Positions 50,477 through 60,054 of a stretch of DNA of 64,000 bases are shown in pieces. The notes under the pieces are model-generated. The model was not told the DNA's origin, ran no database searches, and was given only the letters and a program-made list of their open reading frames with translations. The DNA is taken from the NCBI RefSeq assembly GCF_028069725.1, contig NZ_JANEWG010000003.1, forward strand, positions 90,821 to 154,820, given 5' to 3'. The position numbers and the translations under genes were made by a program. This DNA is from Citrobacter sp. Awk 4 (GTDB lineage Bacteria; Pseudomonadota; Gammaproteobacteria; Enterobacterales; Enterobacteriaceae). Within the stretch, counting starts at the first letter, position 1. The number at the start of each line of letters is the position of its first letter.

Positions 50477-50959
50477 TTACGCTTCTTTGTTCTCTTTGAT
50501 ATTCCAGCCAGCGCTGCTTTCAGCACCTTTACCACCCGCGGTGGTCTGCTCCCAGTACTGCTGTTTCACTTTCGCAGCCTGGAATGCATAGGTCACACCA
50601 ACGGTATCGCCGTTGTCTGCGCCGGTGTACTGAACCGCAGTTACCAGCACATCTTCCAGCGTGATACGGGTGTATTCAACCTGCTGACCGCCCGCTTTAC
50701 AGACAGACAGTTCAACTTTGGTCAGGTGCTTACCGCTCGCACAGTGTTTCAGAATTGCTGTAGTGGATTTGTCGATGAGTGCATTAACGTGCAGATCGTT
50801 AAAGTTAACTTTACCTGCACCGCCGCCGCCGCCGACACTCATATTTCCCGGCTGGGACGCGCCCCAGGAGAAAGAGGTAATATCAGTCCAGCCGGTGTGG
50901 TTAGAATCTTTAGATTCGCCCGTAACACCCTCGACCTTCAGGAACATATCAATAGCCAT
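50477..50959 (-). CDS. hcp: T6SS tube protein Hcp (TssD)
   Basis: Hcp stacks in hexameric rings to form the secreted inner tube and can carry small effectors. The protein starts MAIDMFLKVEGVTGESKD and has the family segments ITSFSWGASQPG and ALIDKSTTAILKHCASG. The ATG at 50959 gives 160 residues, the usual length. A 177-base gap with an inverted repeat precedes it, and a hairpin follows. Confidence 0.95.
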   Translation of the reverse strand: MAIDMFLKVEGVTGESKDSNHTGWTDITSFSWGASQPGNMSVGGGGGAGKVNFNDLHVNALIDKSTTAILKHCASGKHLTKVELSVCKAGGQQVEYTRITLEDVLVTAVQYTGADNGDTVGVTYAFQAAKVKQQYWEQTTAGGKGAESSAGWNIKENKEA

Positions 50960-51067
50960 AATATCTACTCTTCGTGGATTAACATTATTGCTTTCGAAAA
51001 AGCACTTATATGGCAAACAGGAAAGCATGGGGCTGAATAAAACCGTCCATATTTTACCTCTGCCTCA

Positions 51068-51094
51068 TATCAAATGATATTGACTCATTTGATA
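51068..51094. promoter_or_regulatory. Inverted repeat in the hcp leader region
   Basis: TATCAAATGA and TCATTTGATA are exact complements separated by 7 bases. The repeat lies about 110 bases before hcp and 43 bases after the tai4 stop. It could be an operator for hcp or an end-of-module hairpin. A similar CATTTGAT/ATCAAATG core forms the hairpin near 48710. Confidence 0.4.
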
Positions 51095-51136
51095 GCCTTA
51101 ACATTCGTCTTTAAAAAAAGAATGAATGTGAAGTCT

Positions 51137-51577
51137 TTACTGCCGTGGATTATCCTGAATCCAGCTTCGTTCAGGATTACCCATAATTATTTGTGGAATT
51201 AGTTGCTCCAATTCGTCACTATGATAAAGACGTAAACAATTTAACGTTACGCCCTGTGCAGTAGGTTTTCGTTCTGAATGAAAAGTATTGGTTGCACGTT
51301 TATATTTATCTATGAGGGCATTGATTTTGTCATTGCCATTTTCAATATCAAAAGGCACCCATTCCAGGAGTGCACTTGCACTACGCGCCGCGTCGGAGGA
51401 GAACTGACTCTGTTTATCTGCCACCTGAGCTAAACATCTCGCGAGAACAAAGTCTTTTATGACCTGGCGATAGGTTTGCTGTTGATAAAAATCAGGATAG
51501 TTATTACCACCATTAGCCACAAAACTTATAAAAACCAGAAACAGGCGACTCCATTTAAAAATAACATTGGGAATCAT
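51137..51577 (-). CDS. tai4: T6SS amidase immunity protein Tai4
   Basis: Tai4 binds and blocks the amidase Tae4 in the periplasm. A hydrophobic signal-like start (IPNVIFKWSRLFLVFISFVANG) leads to the family pattern VIKDFVLARCLAQV, SASALLEWVPFDIENGND, LNCLRLYHSDELEQL and the end RSWIQDNP. The ATG at 51577 overlaps the tae4 stop by 4 bases (ATGA); an upstream longer frame lies inside tae4. It has 146 residues. Confidence 0.88.
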   Translation of the reverse strand: MIPNVIFKWSRLFLVFISFVANGGNNYPDFYQQQTYRQVIKDFVLARCLAQVADKQSQFSSDAARSASALLEWVPFDIENGNDKINALIDKYKRATNTFHSERKPTAQGVTLNCLRLYHSDELEQLIPQIIMGNPERSWIQDNPRQ

Positions 51578-52068
51578 GCCAATTCCCAGAACCATATTTC
51601 CCGACAATAAGGAAAGCAATCAGAGTTACAAATAAACGAATTACTACTTAGCGGCTCTATAAGATCGATATGTCCACCACCGTAACCATCAATCTTATTA
51701 AAGAAAACTACGCCCTTTCTTCCAAGCATAGATCGCGCGCCCGCCTGACGGTCAGTATAAACCTCAGCTTTTCCAAACACATGTGATTTATACAACTGAT
51801 CAGCCAGCAATTTTGCACCCGCCTCAATTGTTTTGCCTTTATACGGACCCGACTTTACAGGTAAACGCCCCGTAAAATCGATATTGCATTTCAATAATGC
51901 CAGGCTCATCCGGACCGCACATGTATTTTCGTAAGCGGGTTGCTGTTTAATTATGGTTGAGTAATCGTAGCCAATTTCTGAAAAAAGCTGTTCTGCGGAT
52001 GCAAATCCAGCACGAGTCTGATTTGCAGAGTAATGCTGGCGTTTCAGTTGCTCATATAATGGTCTCAT
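51574..52068 (-). CDS. tae4: T6SS amidase effector Tae4
   Basis: Tae4 cuts peptidoglycan cross-peptides in the target periplasm. The 164-residue protein has the NlpC/P60-like catalytic cysteine in ENTCAVRMSLAL (Cys50) and histidine in GGGHIDL (His133); the acidic residue is probably Asp150 in CNSDC, whose two cysteines match the disulfide loop of characterised Tae4 proteins. There is no signal peptide, as expected for a T6SS cargo. It is embedded by 4-base overlaps between two immunity-type genes and lies close to hcp. Confidence 0.9.
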   Translation of the reverse strand: MRPLYEQLKRQHYSANQTRAGFASAEQLFSEIGYDYSTIIKQQPAYENTCAVRMSLALLKCNIDFTGRLPVKSGPYKGKTIEAGAKLLADQLYKSHVFGKAEVYTDRQAGARSMLGRKGVVFFNKIDGYGGGHIDLIEPLSSNSFICNSDCFPYCREIWFWELA

Positions 52069-52496
52069 TTATTATTCTCCCGCTTGCAGGGCCGCAACTC
52101 TTGCATACCGTCAGTGATGACTTTAGAAGCACGTAGTTCCCCCTCCTGCTTCGACAGGTTGGCAAAACGAGCATAAAGATGTTCATGGAGGGTATTGGGA
52201 AGAAAAGGCTTACCCTTGCACCACGCTATGCCTTCTGATGCATCAACCACACCCAGAAGATACATATCAGCTTTAATACGTTCACGTTCGTTAGTTTTTG
52301 AAAGCCATGCTTTCGCAAAACGTTCAGCACTCAGGTTCAAATCAAAACCGGTTAATAACGCGGGATCACGGAGAAAATTAGCCGTGTCATCCTGAGGTAA
52401 CGCATCAGCACGCGGATAAGAATAGGTTTCGCTATCAGCAATCGCCAGAGTAGAGGCGGCCAGCAAACTGGCTGCGATTAAAATATTACTTTTCAT
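52065..52496 (-). CDS. Rap1a/Tai-family immunity protein
   Basis: A 143-residue secreted protein with a signal peptide (MKSNILIAASLLAASTLAIA) and the Rap1a/Tai pattern: YLLGVVDASEGIAWC followed by a helix and ASKVITDGMQELRPC. Rap1a proteins protect against Tae4-type amidases. Its stop overlaps the tae4 start by 4 bases. Since tai4 lies on the other side of tae4, this is either a second layer of protection or protection against a rival's amidase. Confidence 0.75.
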   Translation of the reverse strand: MKSNILIAASLLAASTLAIADSETYSYPRADALPQDDTANFLRDPALLTGFDLNLSAERFAKAWLSKTNERERIKADMYLLGVVDASEGIAWCKGKPFLPNTLHEHLYARFANLSKQEGELRASKVITDGMQELRPCKRENNK

Positions 52497-52567
52497 CGTA
52501 TATCCTTATTTACTGGCGGTAATCTCTACCAGATAGATAACCGGCCCCGCAGAGCCGGTTATCTTCA

Positions 52568-54067
52568 TTACGCGTCCTGCGTCTTCAGCGACGGCAGTTT
52601 AGAAACCAGACGCAGCGAAACGGTCAGGCCTTCCAGCTGATAATGCGGGCGCAGGAAGAATTTCGCGGCGTAGTAGCCCGGATTGTCTTCGATTTCCTGC
52701 ACCTGCACTTCCGCCGCCGCCAGCGGTTTACGCGACTTGGTTTCCTGGGAGGAGTTGGCCGGATCGCCGTCCACGTAGTTCATCACCCAGTCATTCAGCC
52801 AGCGTTCCATCTCTTCGCGCTCGCGGAAGGAGCCGATTTTGTCGCGCACGATGCACTTCAGGTAGTGCGCAAAACGGCAGCAGGCGAACAGGTAGGGCAG
52901 ACGTGACGCCAGACGGGCGTTAGCGGTGGCATCCGGATCGTGGTACTCCGCCGGTTTTTGCAGCGACTGCGCGCCGATAAACGCTGCAAAATCAGAGTTT
53001 TTGCGATGAATAAGCGGCATAAAACCGTTTTTCGCCAGCTCTGCTTCACGACGATCGCTGATGGCTATTTCGGTCGGACATTTCATGTCCACGCCGCCAT
53101 CATCGCTTGGGAAGGTGTGGCACGGCAGATTTTCGACTGCCCCGCCAGACTCCACGCCGCGAATTGAGGTGCACCAGCCGTACTCTTTGAAGGAGCGGTT
53201 GATGTTGGCGGCCATTGCGTAGGCGGCGTTCGCCCAGGAGTAATTGTTGTGGTTAGCGCCGTCGGTTTGCTCTTCAAAATCAAAGCTGTCGACCGGGTTC
53301 GTCCGAATGCCATACGGCAGACGGGACAGAAAACGCGGCATCACCAGTCCCAGATAGCGGGCATCTTCCGATTCACGCAGCGAACGCCAGGCGGCATATT
53401 CAGTGTTCTGGAAGATTTTGGTCAGATCACGCGGGTTGGCCAACTCCTGCCAGGACTCCATCTGCATTACGCCAGGTGCAGTACCGGTAATGAACGGACA
53501 GTGCGCCGCAGCACCGATACGCGCCATTTCCCCCAGCAGCTCAACATCTTGCGGGCTGTGGTCGAAATAGTAGTCGCCGACGATGCAGCCAAACGGTTCG
53601 CCGCCAAACTGCCCGTACTCTTGTTCGTAGATTTTCTTGAAGATTGGGCTCTGGTCCCAGCCCACGCCCTTGTAGCGCTTCAGGGTACGGCCCAGTTCCT
53701 GTTTGGAGATGCTCATAAAGCGGATCTTCAGCATCTCGTCGGTTTCCGTGTTGTTGACCAGGTAGCTCAGGCCGCGCCACGCGCTTTCCAGCTTTTGAAA
53801 CTCGTCATGGTGAATAATTTGATTCACCTGCTGCGAGAGTTGCTCATCAATACCGGCAATCAGATTTTGGATGGTGCGGTAGGTGTCGTTTGAGAAGGTG
53901 ACGGTATTTTCCAGCGCCTGTTGCGCCAGGGTTTTGACCGCGCTCTCTACTGCCGAACGCGCCTGATCGGTCTTAGGACGAAACTCTTTGTTCAGCAGCG
54001 CGCTGAATTCGTCCTGGCTGAACGCCTGATCGGCCTGCAGCTCTTGTTGTTGAGTCTGGTTGCTCAT
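52568..54067 (-). CDS. tssC: T6SS sheath large subunit TssC
   Basis: TssC (VipB/ImpD) forms the contractile sheath with TssB. The 499-residue protein shows FQKLESAWRGLSYLVNNTE, GEPFGCIVGDYYFDH, RFLSRLPYG and the end-region FFLRPHYQLEGLTVSLRLVS. It follows tssB by 3 bases and precedes the amidase module by 71 bases. Confidence 0.96.
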   Translation of the reverse strand: MSNQTQQQELQADQAFSQDEFSALLNKEFRPKTDQARSAVESAVKTLAQQALENTVTFSNDTYRTIQNLIAGIDEQLSQQVNQIIHHDEFQKLESAWRGLSYLVNNTETDEMLKIRFMSISKQELGRTLKRYKGVGWDQSPIFKKIYEQEYGQFGGEPFGCIVGDYYFDHSPQDVELLGEMARIGAAAHCPFITGTAPGVMQMESWQELANPRDLTKIFQNTEYAAWRSLRESEDARYLGLVMPRFLSRLPYGIRTNPVDSFDFEEQTDGANHNNYSWANAAYAMAANINRSFKEYGWCTSIRGVESGGAVENLPCHTFPSDDGGVDMKCPTEIAISDRREAELAKNGFMPLIHRKNSDFAAFIGAQSLQKPAEYHDPDATANARLASRLPYLFACCRFAHYLKCIVRDKIGSFREREEMERWLNDWVMNYVDGDPANSSQETKSRKPLAAAEVQVQEIEDNPGYYAAKFFLRPHYQLEGLTVSLRLVSKLPSLKTQDA

Positions 54068-54070
54068 CGA

Positions 54071-54595
54071 TTATTCCTCGCTACCTTTCGCGCTATCGTC
54101 ATTTTTCGGCAACTGGCTCAGGGATTTGAGCAGCGTCGGATCCTGGAGAATTTTAGCAATCAGCTCTTCCGCACCGTTTTTGCCGTCCATATAGGTCAGC
54201 AGGTTGGAGAGCTGAGTACGCGCCTCCAGCAGCTTGTTCAACGGTTCAACTTTGCGAGCCACCGCGTCCGGCAGGAAGTCATCCATGCTGTCGAAGGTCA
54301 AATCGACGTTGAGCTTACCTTCGCCGGTCAGCGTGTTATCCACGTGGAACGCCACGCGCGGCTTCAGCGCTTTCATACGTTCGTCGAAGTTATCGATGTC
54401 GATTTCAAGGAATTTGCGCTCGTCGACCGCCGGCAGGTTTTCAACCGGTTTGCCCACCAGATCGGCCATGACGCCCATCACAAACGGCAGCTGAATTTTA
54501 CGTTCTGCACCGTAGATCTCTACGTCGTACTCGATCTGCACGCGGGGGGCACGGTTACGTGCGATGAATTTCTGCCCACTGTTACTCATTGCCAT
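54071..54595 (-). CDS. tssB: T6SS sheath small subunit TssB
   Basis: TssB (VipA/ImpC) is the small sheath protein. It carries NRAPRVQIEYDVE, LPFVMGVMADLVG and FHVDNTLTGEGKLNVDL, followed by the C-terminal helix that binds TssC. GGAGAAC precedes the ATG at 54595, giving 174 residues; a TTG five codons earlier is unlikely. Confidence 0.95.
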   Translation of the reverse strand: MAMSNSGQKFIARNRAPRVQIEYDVEIYGAERKIQLPFVMGVMADLVGKPVENLPAVDERKFLEIDIDNFDERMKALKPRVAFHVDNTLTGEGKLNVDLTFDSMDDFLPDAVARKVEPLNKLLEARTQLSNLLTYMDGKNGAEELIAKILQDPTLLKSLSQLPKNDDSAKGSEE

Positions 54596-54670
54596 GATGT
54601 TCTCCGTCAAAGATGCGCGGTGAAGGTGAAACGACAGACGCCATGCCTGTCGTCATAATGCCTGGACGCA

Positions 54671-55687
54671 TCATTCGCGGCGTCCAAAGATGTTTTCCAG
54701 CTGATTTACGCCGTCCGGCGCAAGATCCCGAATAATGTCCATAAAGTTGAGTTCAGACAGCCGCTGTACCCGTTCAATCATCAACGGTGCGGGGTGAGTC
54801 GGTTCATATTGCGCAAAATACTGCTTCGCTTTCTCCAGCATCAGTTGCGCGTCGGCGCGGCTGGTGACCTGCACGCTGTGCCAGTCCGTGACCTGCTGGA
54901 CGGGCGCGACTGCGGCGGTCGGCGGCGTTGCGCTTTGTTCAACCGACGCCTCAGCGCCCGGCAACAGTGTGCTGATATCGGTTATCTGACAGGCGCTGGC
55001 GACCAGCGCAACGGTCTTCAGCAGTTGCTCCATTTCCGGTACACCGCTCTCCCCGAGGTGCCCGACCAACTGATCGCGAATGGCCAGCAGCCGTTCGTTA
55101 ATCAGGATCACTGCTTCGGTGCCGGGCTGGCCGCCACGGGCCAGTTCGTCAATTAGCCTTGGACGACCACCGGGATAATCCGGGCATTCGGTTTTGCTGC
55201 CATCGAGCAGCGCCTGGGCATCGCGCAGCGAAATCTCGTCGCCGTTTGAGCGCAACAGCGAGGCATTACGCAGTGCGAAAGTGAGATCGGATTTATCGCC
55301 CAGCCCCGCGAGGGCGTTAATCCGGTAGAACGGATCGGTTTCGCCATACTCTTCCAGCCGCGGATACAGCGGTTCCCAGTAGCGGGAAAGCGCCTGCTGT
55401 ACCAGTAACAGTCCGTCCGCGTACCCTGCTAATCCCCGGCGTCGTGTCCAGGCGTGGGTTAACGCCAGCATGACGCGCAGATCTTTGGTACGCCCCAACA
55501 GACGGGTGGCGAGCTTTTCTACCGTATTCCAGTCAGCTGGTTCCGCAGGAATAATGGTGTCGCCGAACTGCTGTTCAGCTTTGCCCTGGCTGGCTTGCCC
55601 CATGGCCTGAAAGTCGGCGTCGTACTCGAGGTTTTCGCCGCAGGGGTTTTCGGGGCTTATTGGCGCGAGAATGTCATCAATATTCAT
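54671..55687 (-). CDS. tssA: T6SS assembly protein TssA
   Basis: TssA starts and caps tube-sheath assembly. The 338-residue protein begins with the ImpA N-terminal domain (ILAPISPENPCGENLEYD, WNTVEKLATRLLGRTKDLRV) and has a C-terminal region of about 80 residues (ELNFMDIIRDLAPDGVNQLENIFG) that matches the short TssA class. It lies between tagF and tssB. Confidence 0.93.
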   Translation of the reverse strand: MNIDDILAPISPENPCGENLEYDADFQAMGQASQGKAEQQFGDTIIPAEPADWNTVEKLATRLLGRTKDLRVMLALTHAWTRRRGLAGYADGLLLVQQALSRYWEPLYPRLEEYGETDPFYRINALAGLGDKSDLTFALRNASLLRSNGDEISLRDAQALLDGSKTECPDYPGGRPRLIDELARGGQPGTEAVILINERLLAIRDQLVGHLGESGVPEMEQLLKTVALVASACQITDISTLLPGAEASVEQSATPPTAAVAPVQQVTDWHSVQVTSRADAQLMLEKAKQYFAQYEPTHPAPLMIERVQRLSELNFMDIIRDLAPDGVNQLENIFGRRE

Positions 55688-55698
55688 GGAGTCCCTGC

Positions 55699-56415
55699 TT
55701 ATTCAAACATCGGCGGATAGAGACCGTGGCGACCTGGCCGGGCGCCGCCAGCCGGATCAAACAGCAGCGTAAAAAGCTGTCCGGTAAAGTTTCCGCTGTG
55801 AAGATGGGTATAAAGCGGGTAGCCATCGCAGCGGTTGGTCCACCAGAAGCTGGTCTGGCGCTGCGGGTCGAAGCACTCTGCCGCCTGAGGCCACCCCAGG
55901 GTTATCGGGTCATCTTCGGCATACCCAATCACGTCCAGGATGTCGGAGCGCATCTGCGCCTCAACGGGTTGCGGCGGCGGAATCATCATCAACGCCTCAT
56001 CCAGTTGCGCGGCGGAGTAACCGTTGCGCACCGCGTGTAATACCACCCGGCCAAGCTGCTGATACCAGCTTTCGGCCTGACCCAACATGCGCGGCGACCA
56101 CTCGGCAGGCGTAAAGCTAAGCTGAACGCAGACCGGATACTGCCGGCCAACGCTGTCTCGTGCGGGCAGCAAGCAGCCCATCTGGATCATCTGGCTACCC
56201 AGCATCGGCGGCACGACAAAATTCCACACCGGGGCTTTGCCGAACTGACGTTCGCCGCTGCGCTGCTCTTCTTGTTGCCAGGCCAGCAGACCGACCTGAA
56301 ACCAGTGAGACCACTGGCGTTGTAACGCGTCCGGAAAACGACGCTGCAAAAAGTCGCCTGCGCTGGGTAATTTGCCATACCAGCTGTAGAGGTTCATCGC
56401 AGGGGGATTCGTCAT
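55699..56415 (-). CDS. tagF: T6SS post-translational repressor TagF
   Basis: TagF (ImpM/SciT family) holds back T6SS assembly in parallel to the kinase pathway. The 238-residue protein has the family start LYSWYGKLPSAGDFLQRRFP, PVWNFVVPPMLGSQM and FWWTNRCDGYPLY. AAGGA precedes the ATG at 56415; the upstream extension lies in tssM. It starts 16 bases after the tssM stop. Confidence 0.9.
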   Translation of the reverse strand: MTNPPAMNLYSWYGKLPSAGDFLQRRFPDALQRQWSHWFQVGLLAWQQEEQRSGERQFGKAPVWNFVVPPMLGSQMIQMGCLLPARDSVGRQYPVCVQLSFTPAEWSPRMLGQAESWYQQLGRVVLHAVRNGYSAAQLDEALMMIPPPQPVEAQMRSDILDVIGYAEDDPITLGWPQAAECFDPQRQTSFWWTNRCDGYPLYTHLHSGNFTGQLFTLLFDPAGGARPGRHGLYPPMFE

Positions 56416-56431
56416 ACGGCTGTCCTTGCGG

Positions 56432-59400
56432 TTATGGGCATGAGAAACGGGGAAGCTGGAACGGATTGCGAATACTGTTTGGCGCAAACTCCAGCGTGAC
56501 CTGATGACCGTCCACGCTGAAGGTCGCCTGACGGCTCAGGCTGCCCGAGCCGGGGCTGGTGCGCGCTTTATCGAAAAAGCGGTTCAGCGCCCAGGCACCG
56601 TTGGTCACCAGTGTGGCCGTGCTGCCATTCGCCAGCCCTAACTGCATACGCACCTGATTTGTACCGCCCGGCCCCGGCCAGTTCATAATCTGCACCGCCT
56701 GGGGTCCGTGGCTGTAGCGCAATTGCTGCCCGTCCACGTCCAGCGTCAGGTTCAGAATGCGGTTGTCCATCTGCACAGTGCGCACCGTCACTTTGAAAGA
56801 AGGGGTGGTCGCGCCGTTGGCGAAAAACGCATCCCGGATCGATTGCGCCTGCTGGAACGGGCGCAGCAGCCCTTCACTCCCCGGCAGGGTTTTGCCATCG
56901 ATACCCGGCATAAAGCGCCAGTTCGCCTGGGTGGTATCTACCTTGTTAGTCAGATTGTCGCGGAAAAAGGTGTCCATCAGCCCGGTGCCTGGCGCGAACA
57001 TACGGGCGAGATCGTCAGGCGTGACCTCTGTGCTGGCGCTGCGCACCAGTGGGTAACGACCGGCAATCGCCTGGCGACAGAAACCGCCGACTTCCACGTT
57101 AATCCGCTTGCGGACATTCTCCAGGTCACGGCGCTGGGTGTCACTGCTGGCGCCCACGGCCATATTGCTGAACATGGTTTGCAGCCCGCCGGGCAGACGA
57201 CCTGCGCTGGCCTGCAGGCGGCTGATTGCTTCGCCGCCCGGTGCCGGCATGCCGCTGTTGGCGGCGTCCTGGACCGCTGTCAGATAGCGATAAAGCTCAT
57301 CCACCTGCTTGAGGAAATCATCAAAGACGAGCGTTTTTCCGCCCTTCTCCAGCGGCTGCGCCAGCTCAATCATCGGCGCATAATGCTCGGTGACCCGCTG
57401 TTCAGGGGTTTGCGTCATAACCGCGCCCTGTATCGGCGCTGCGTCATTGTTGCTAAACAGCGCTTCCAGGGTGCGGGTTGCCCGGTTGCCCTGCTCCTGG
57501 GCTTTCCCGGCATCCTCAGGCGCTGGCGCAGCGTGCGACAGATCCAGCACCTGGCTTAGGTTCTGAACCAGACGGCGCAGCGGCGAGTTAGCGCTTGAGA
57601 GCAGGCGCGCCGTATTGATGCGTTGAGAAAGATCGGCGCTGTTGTTGAGCTGAATATCGGCAAGGAAGCGATCCCAGTTCGCAATAAAGTCACGCATGTA
57701 GAGCTGGCGTACGGCGTTATCGATTTGCGGTTTGTCTTCCTGCGATGACGTCGCGCCCAGCACCCAGGCATCATCTTCGTGTAAAGCGGTGGTCACGTTG
57801 TCTATCTGACCGTTAAAGCTTTTCCAGTAGCCGTTCGGGGTGTAGAGGCTCGGCACGCCTTCACTCACCGGTTTGCCGCTTTTACGTGAAAAAACCAGTT
57901 CGCTTTGCGGGCCGCCCAGTGCAGCCAGCGAAACCGGCTGCAGATTTTCATCATGCTCAAGCAGACGTTTCAGGCGACCATAGACACGGGTGGAGAGCGG
58001 CTGCTGGTTGATCAGCGCCCGCTCGCGCGCCACCAGCGCCTCGTCCTGCGCATACGGCGAAGACTGAATTTGCGGCTCCAGCAGTTGCGTCAGATGCCAT
58101 TCGAGCTGCTGAAGCTGCGCCTGGGTGACGTTTTGCGGCAGATTGCGTTGTAAATTCAGCATCACCCACGAGTGCAGAAACTTGCCGTCGTAATGCTTCG
58201 GCTGATAGAGCATCTGGTACGCTTTCAGCGCCTCGTAGCTATATTCCACATCACTGCCGTTATCGTTACGCAGCCAGGTGGTGATGTGCATCGCCACGGC
58301 AGGCAGCAGCATCTGATCCAGCGCTTTCTGATACAGAGACTGAGAGGCGTCGCTGACGTCATCCCCACGATAAAGCCCCATACGGCGAGTCACCGGAGGA
58401 TCATTGACGTCAAACGCGTCGCTTTTTGGCAGTTCCACCAGATCGTTGAGCAACGGCAGGAGGGCAAACAGATCGCGCTGTGGCTGCTGTTGCAACGCTT
58501 TGCTCTGCTGCTCCAGACGAGGCACTTTTGCATCCACCTCGTCCAGATACGCTTTATTTCGGTTAAAACTGATGAGCCACAGCCCGCTAAGGATAACCAA
58601 CAGAGCGAGGATCGCCGCATAGCCAGACCAGGTAACGGCGCGATTGCGCATTTCCCACCAGCGGTTTTCCCCGGCGATACCCGCTTCCTGGAAAATGACG
58701 TTTTGCAGCAGGTTTTTGATAAAGAAACTCTGGCCTTTCGCGCCCGGAATTGGCGACGCCTTGCTGACGGAATCCCAGCTATCGCTTTCCTCACCTTCCG
58801 GCAACGAGAGCGCGCGGTTCAGTTCCCCCATCACGCGGTCGAACGGCATTCCCTCCTGAGTCCCGCTGGCAAAATAGATCCCGCGCGGTGAGAACTCAGT
58901 TTCAAAGTTAGAACGGGCGAAGACTGTACTCAGGTAGTCCGCCAGTAATGGTCGCAGCGCGGCGAACTCTTGCGGAAAGAGATACGCGTCGGCACGGGTT
59001 TTCGCATCGTGCTCCTTCAGCATCGTTTCTGGCAGACCCGCATCCAGACGCTGCTGCAAAAGCGAAAACTCCCGGGTGAAGTTGCCCATCAGATCAAAAT
59101 CAGCGTGTTTGGTCTGCTCCCAGGGGAGCGTAAAACCCCAAATTTGATCGCGCTGCGCTTTGTCGTAATCCGCAAACCAGGCGCGGAAGCCTTTGAGCAG
59201 GTCGGCCTTGGTCACCATCACGTAAACCGGGAAGCGAATGCCCAGTTGCTCATGCAGTTCGGAAAGACGCTGGCGCAGATTCACCGCCTGCTGGCGGGAC
59301 GCCTCGGCGGACTGGGTCAGCAAGTCGGAAATACTGATGGTGATAATGACGCCGTTAATCGGCTGACGGCGGCGGTATTTACGCAGCAGCGCGATGAACT

Positions 59401-60052
59401 CCAGCCATTCGCTGGCGTCCTGTACCTGCTCACTCTCTTGTGTGGTGTAGCGCCCGGCGGTGTCCAGCAGCACCGCTTCGTTAGTAAACCACCAGTCGCA
59501 GTTTCGGGTGCCGCCGATGCCCCGCAGCGCGGTTTTACCGAAGCGGTCCGCCAGCGGGAATTGCAGCCCAGAATTGGCCAGCGCCGTTGTTTTACCGGAA
59601 CCCGGCGCGCCAATGATCACATACCACGGCAACTGATAGAGATATTGCGTACTGAAGCGCTGCGCCCACTGCGCGCGGTTACCCGCTTTGCTGAAGTGCG
59701 CTTTTTTCAGCATCTGCGCCGCTTCGTCGAAACGTCCTGCAAGGATCTGCTCCTCGCTGTTCAGCCGTTTCTGGGGATCTGCCGCTTCCGGGCTGGTGGT
59801 ATTCTCATTGAGCTTGTCCATCAACTTGCGGTTTAGCCAGGCGTTATACAAACGCGGCAGGATGTGGCTCTGGGCCCAGATCAGGTAGACCACCGCGATG
59901 CTGATGATGCGGTTCTGTTCCGATTCGAGCGGCCGGGTATCCACGATGGAGAGCAGCGGGCCAATCATCCAGATCACCGCAGCGAGCGCCGTCACGCCGA
60001 GCAGGCTCCACAGCACGCGGTTGGTGAGAATGGAAAGAAGAGTTGTCAGCAT
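56432..60052 (-). CDS. tssM: T6SS membrane complex protein TssM (IcmF)
   Basis: TssM spans the inner membrane and reaches to TssJ in the outer membrane, forming the docking complex with TssL. The 1206-residue protein has two membrane segments near the start (about 13-35 and 50-65), a cytoplasmic NTPase-like domain with GAPGSGKTTAL near residue 143, a third membrane segment (about 470-490, SGYAAILALLVILSGLWLIS) and a long periplasmic part. An intact Walker A suggests nucleotide binding. Confidence 0.96.
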   Translation of the reverse strand: MLTTLLSILTNRVLWSLLGVTALAAVIWMIGPLLSIVDTRPLESEQNRIISIAVVYLIWAQSHILPRLYNAWLNRKLMDKLNENTTSPEAADPQKRLNSEEQILAGRFDEAAQMLKKAHFSKAGNRAQWAQRFSTQYLYQLPWYVIIGAPGSGKTTALANSGLQFPLADRFGKTALRGIGGTRNCDWWFTNEAVLLDTAGRYTTQESEQVQDASEWLEFIALLRKYRRRQPINGVIITISISDLLTQSAEASRQQAVNLRQRLSELHEQLGIRFPVYVMVTKADLLKGFRAWFADYDKAQRDQIWGFTLPWEQTKHADFDLMGNFTREFSLLQQRLDAGLPETMLKEHDAKTRADAYLFPQEFAALRPLLADYLSTVFARSNFETEFSPRGIYFASGTQEGMPFDRVMGELNRALSLPEGEESDSWDSVSKASPIPGAKGQSFFIKNLLQNVIFQEAGIAGENRWWEMRNRAVTWSGYAAILALLVILSGLWLISFNRNKAYLDEVDAKVPRLEQQSKALQQQPQRDLFALLPLLNDLVELPKSDAFDVNDPPVTRRMGLYRGDDVSDASQSLYQKALDQMLLPAVAMHITTWLRNDNGSDVEYSYEALKAYQMLYQPKHYDGKFLHSWVMLNLQRNLPQNVTQAQLQQLEWHLTQLLEPQIQSSPYAQDEALVARERALINQQPLSTRVYGRLKRLLEHDENLQPVSLAALGGPQSELVFSRKSGKPVSEGVPSLYTPNGYWKSFNGQIDNVTTALHEDDAWVLGATSSQEDKPQIDNAVRQLYMRDFIANWDRFLADIQLNNSADLSQRINTARLLSSANSPLRRLVQNLSQVLDLSHAAPAPEDAGKAQEQGNRATRTLEALFSNNDAAPIQGAVMTQTPEQRVTEHYAPMIELAQPLEKGGKTLVFDDFLKQVDELYRYLTAVQDAANSGMPAPGGEAISRLQASAGRLPGGLQTMFSNMAVGASSDTQRRDLENVRKRINVEVGGFCRQAIAGRYPLVRSASTEVTPDDLARMFAPGTGLMDTFFRDNLTNKVDTTQANWRFMPGIDGKTLPGSEGLLRPFQQAQSIRDAFFANGATTPSFKVTVRTVQMDNRILNLTLDVDGQQLRYSHGPQAVQIMNWPGPGGTNQVRMQLGLANGSTATLVTNGAWALNRFFDKARTSPGSGSLSRQATFSVDGHQVTLEFAPNSIRNPFQLPRFSCP

Positions 60053-60054
60053 CC

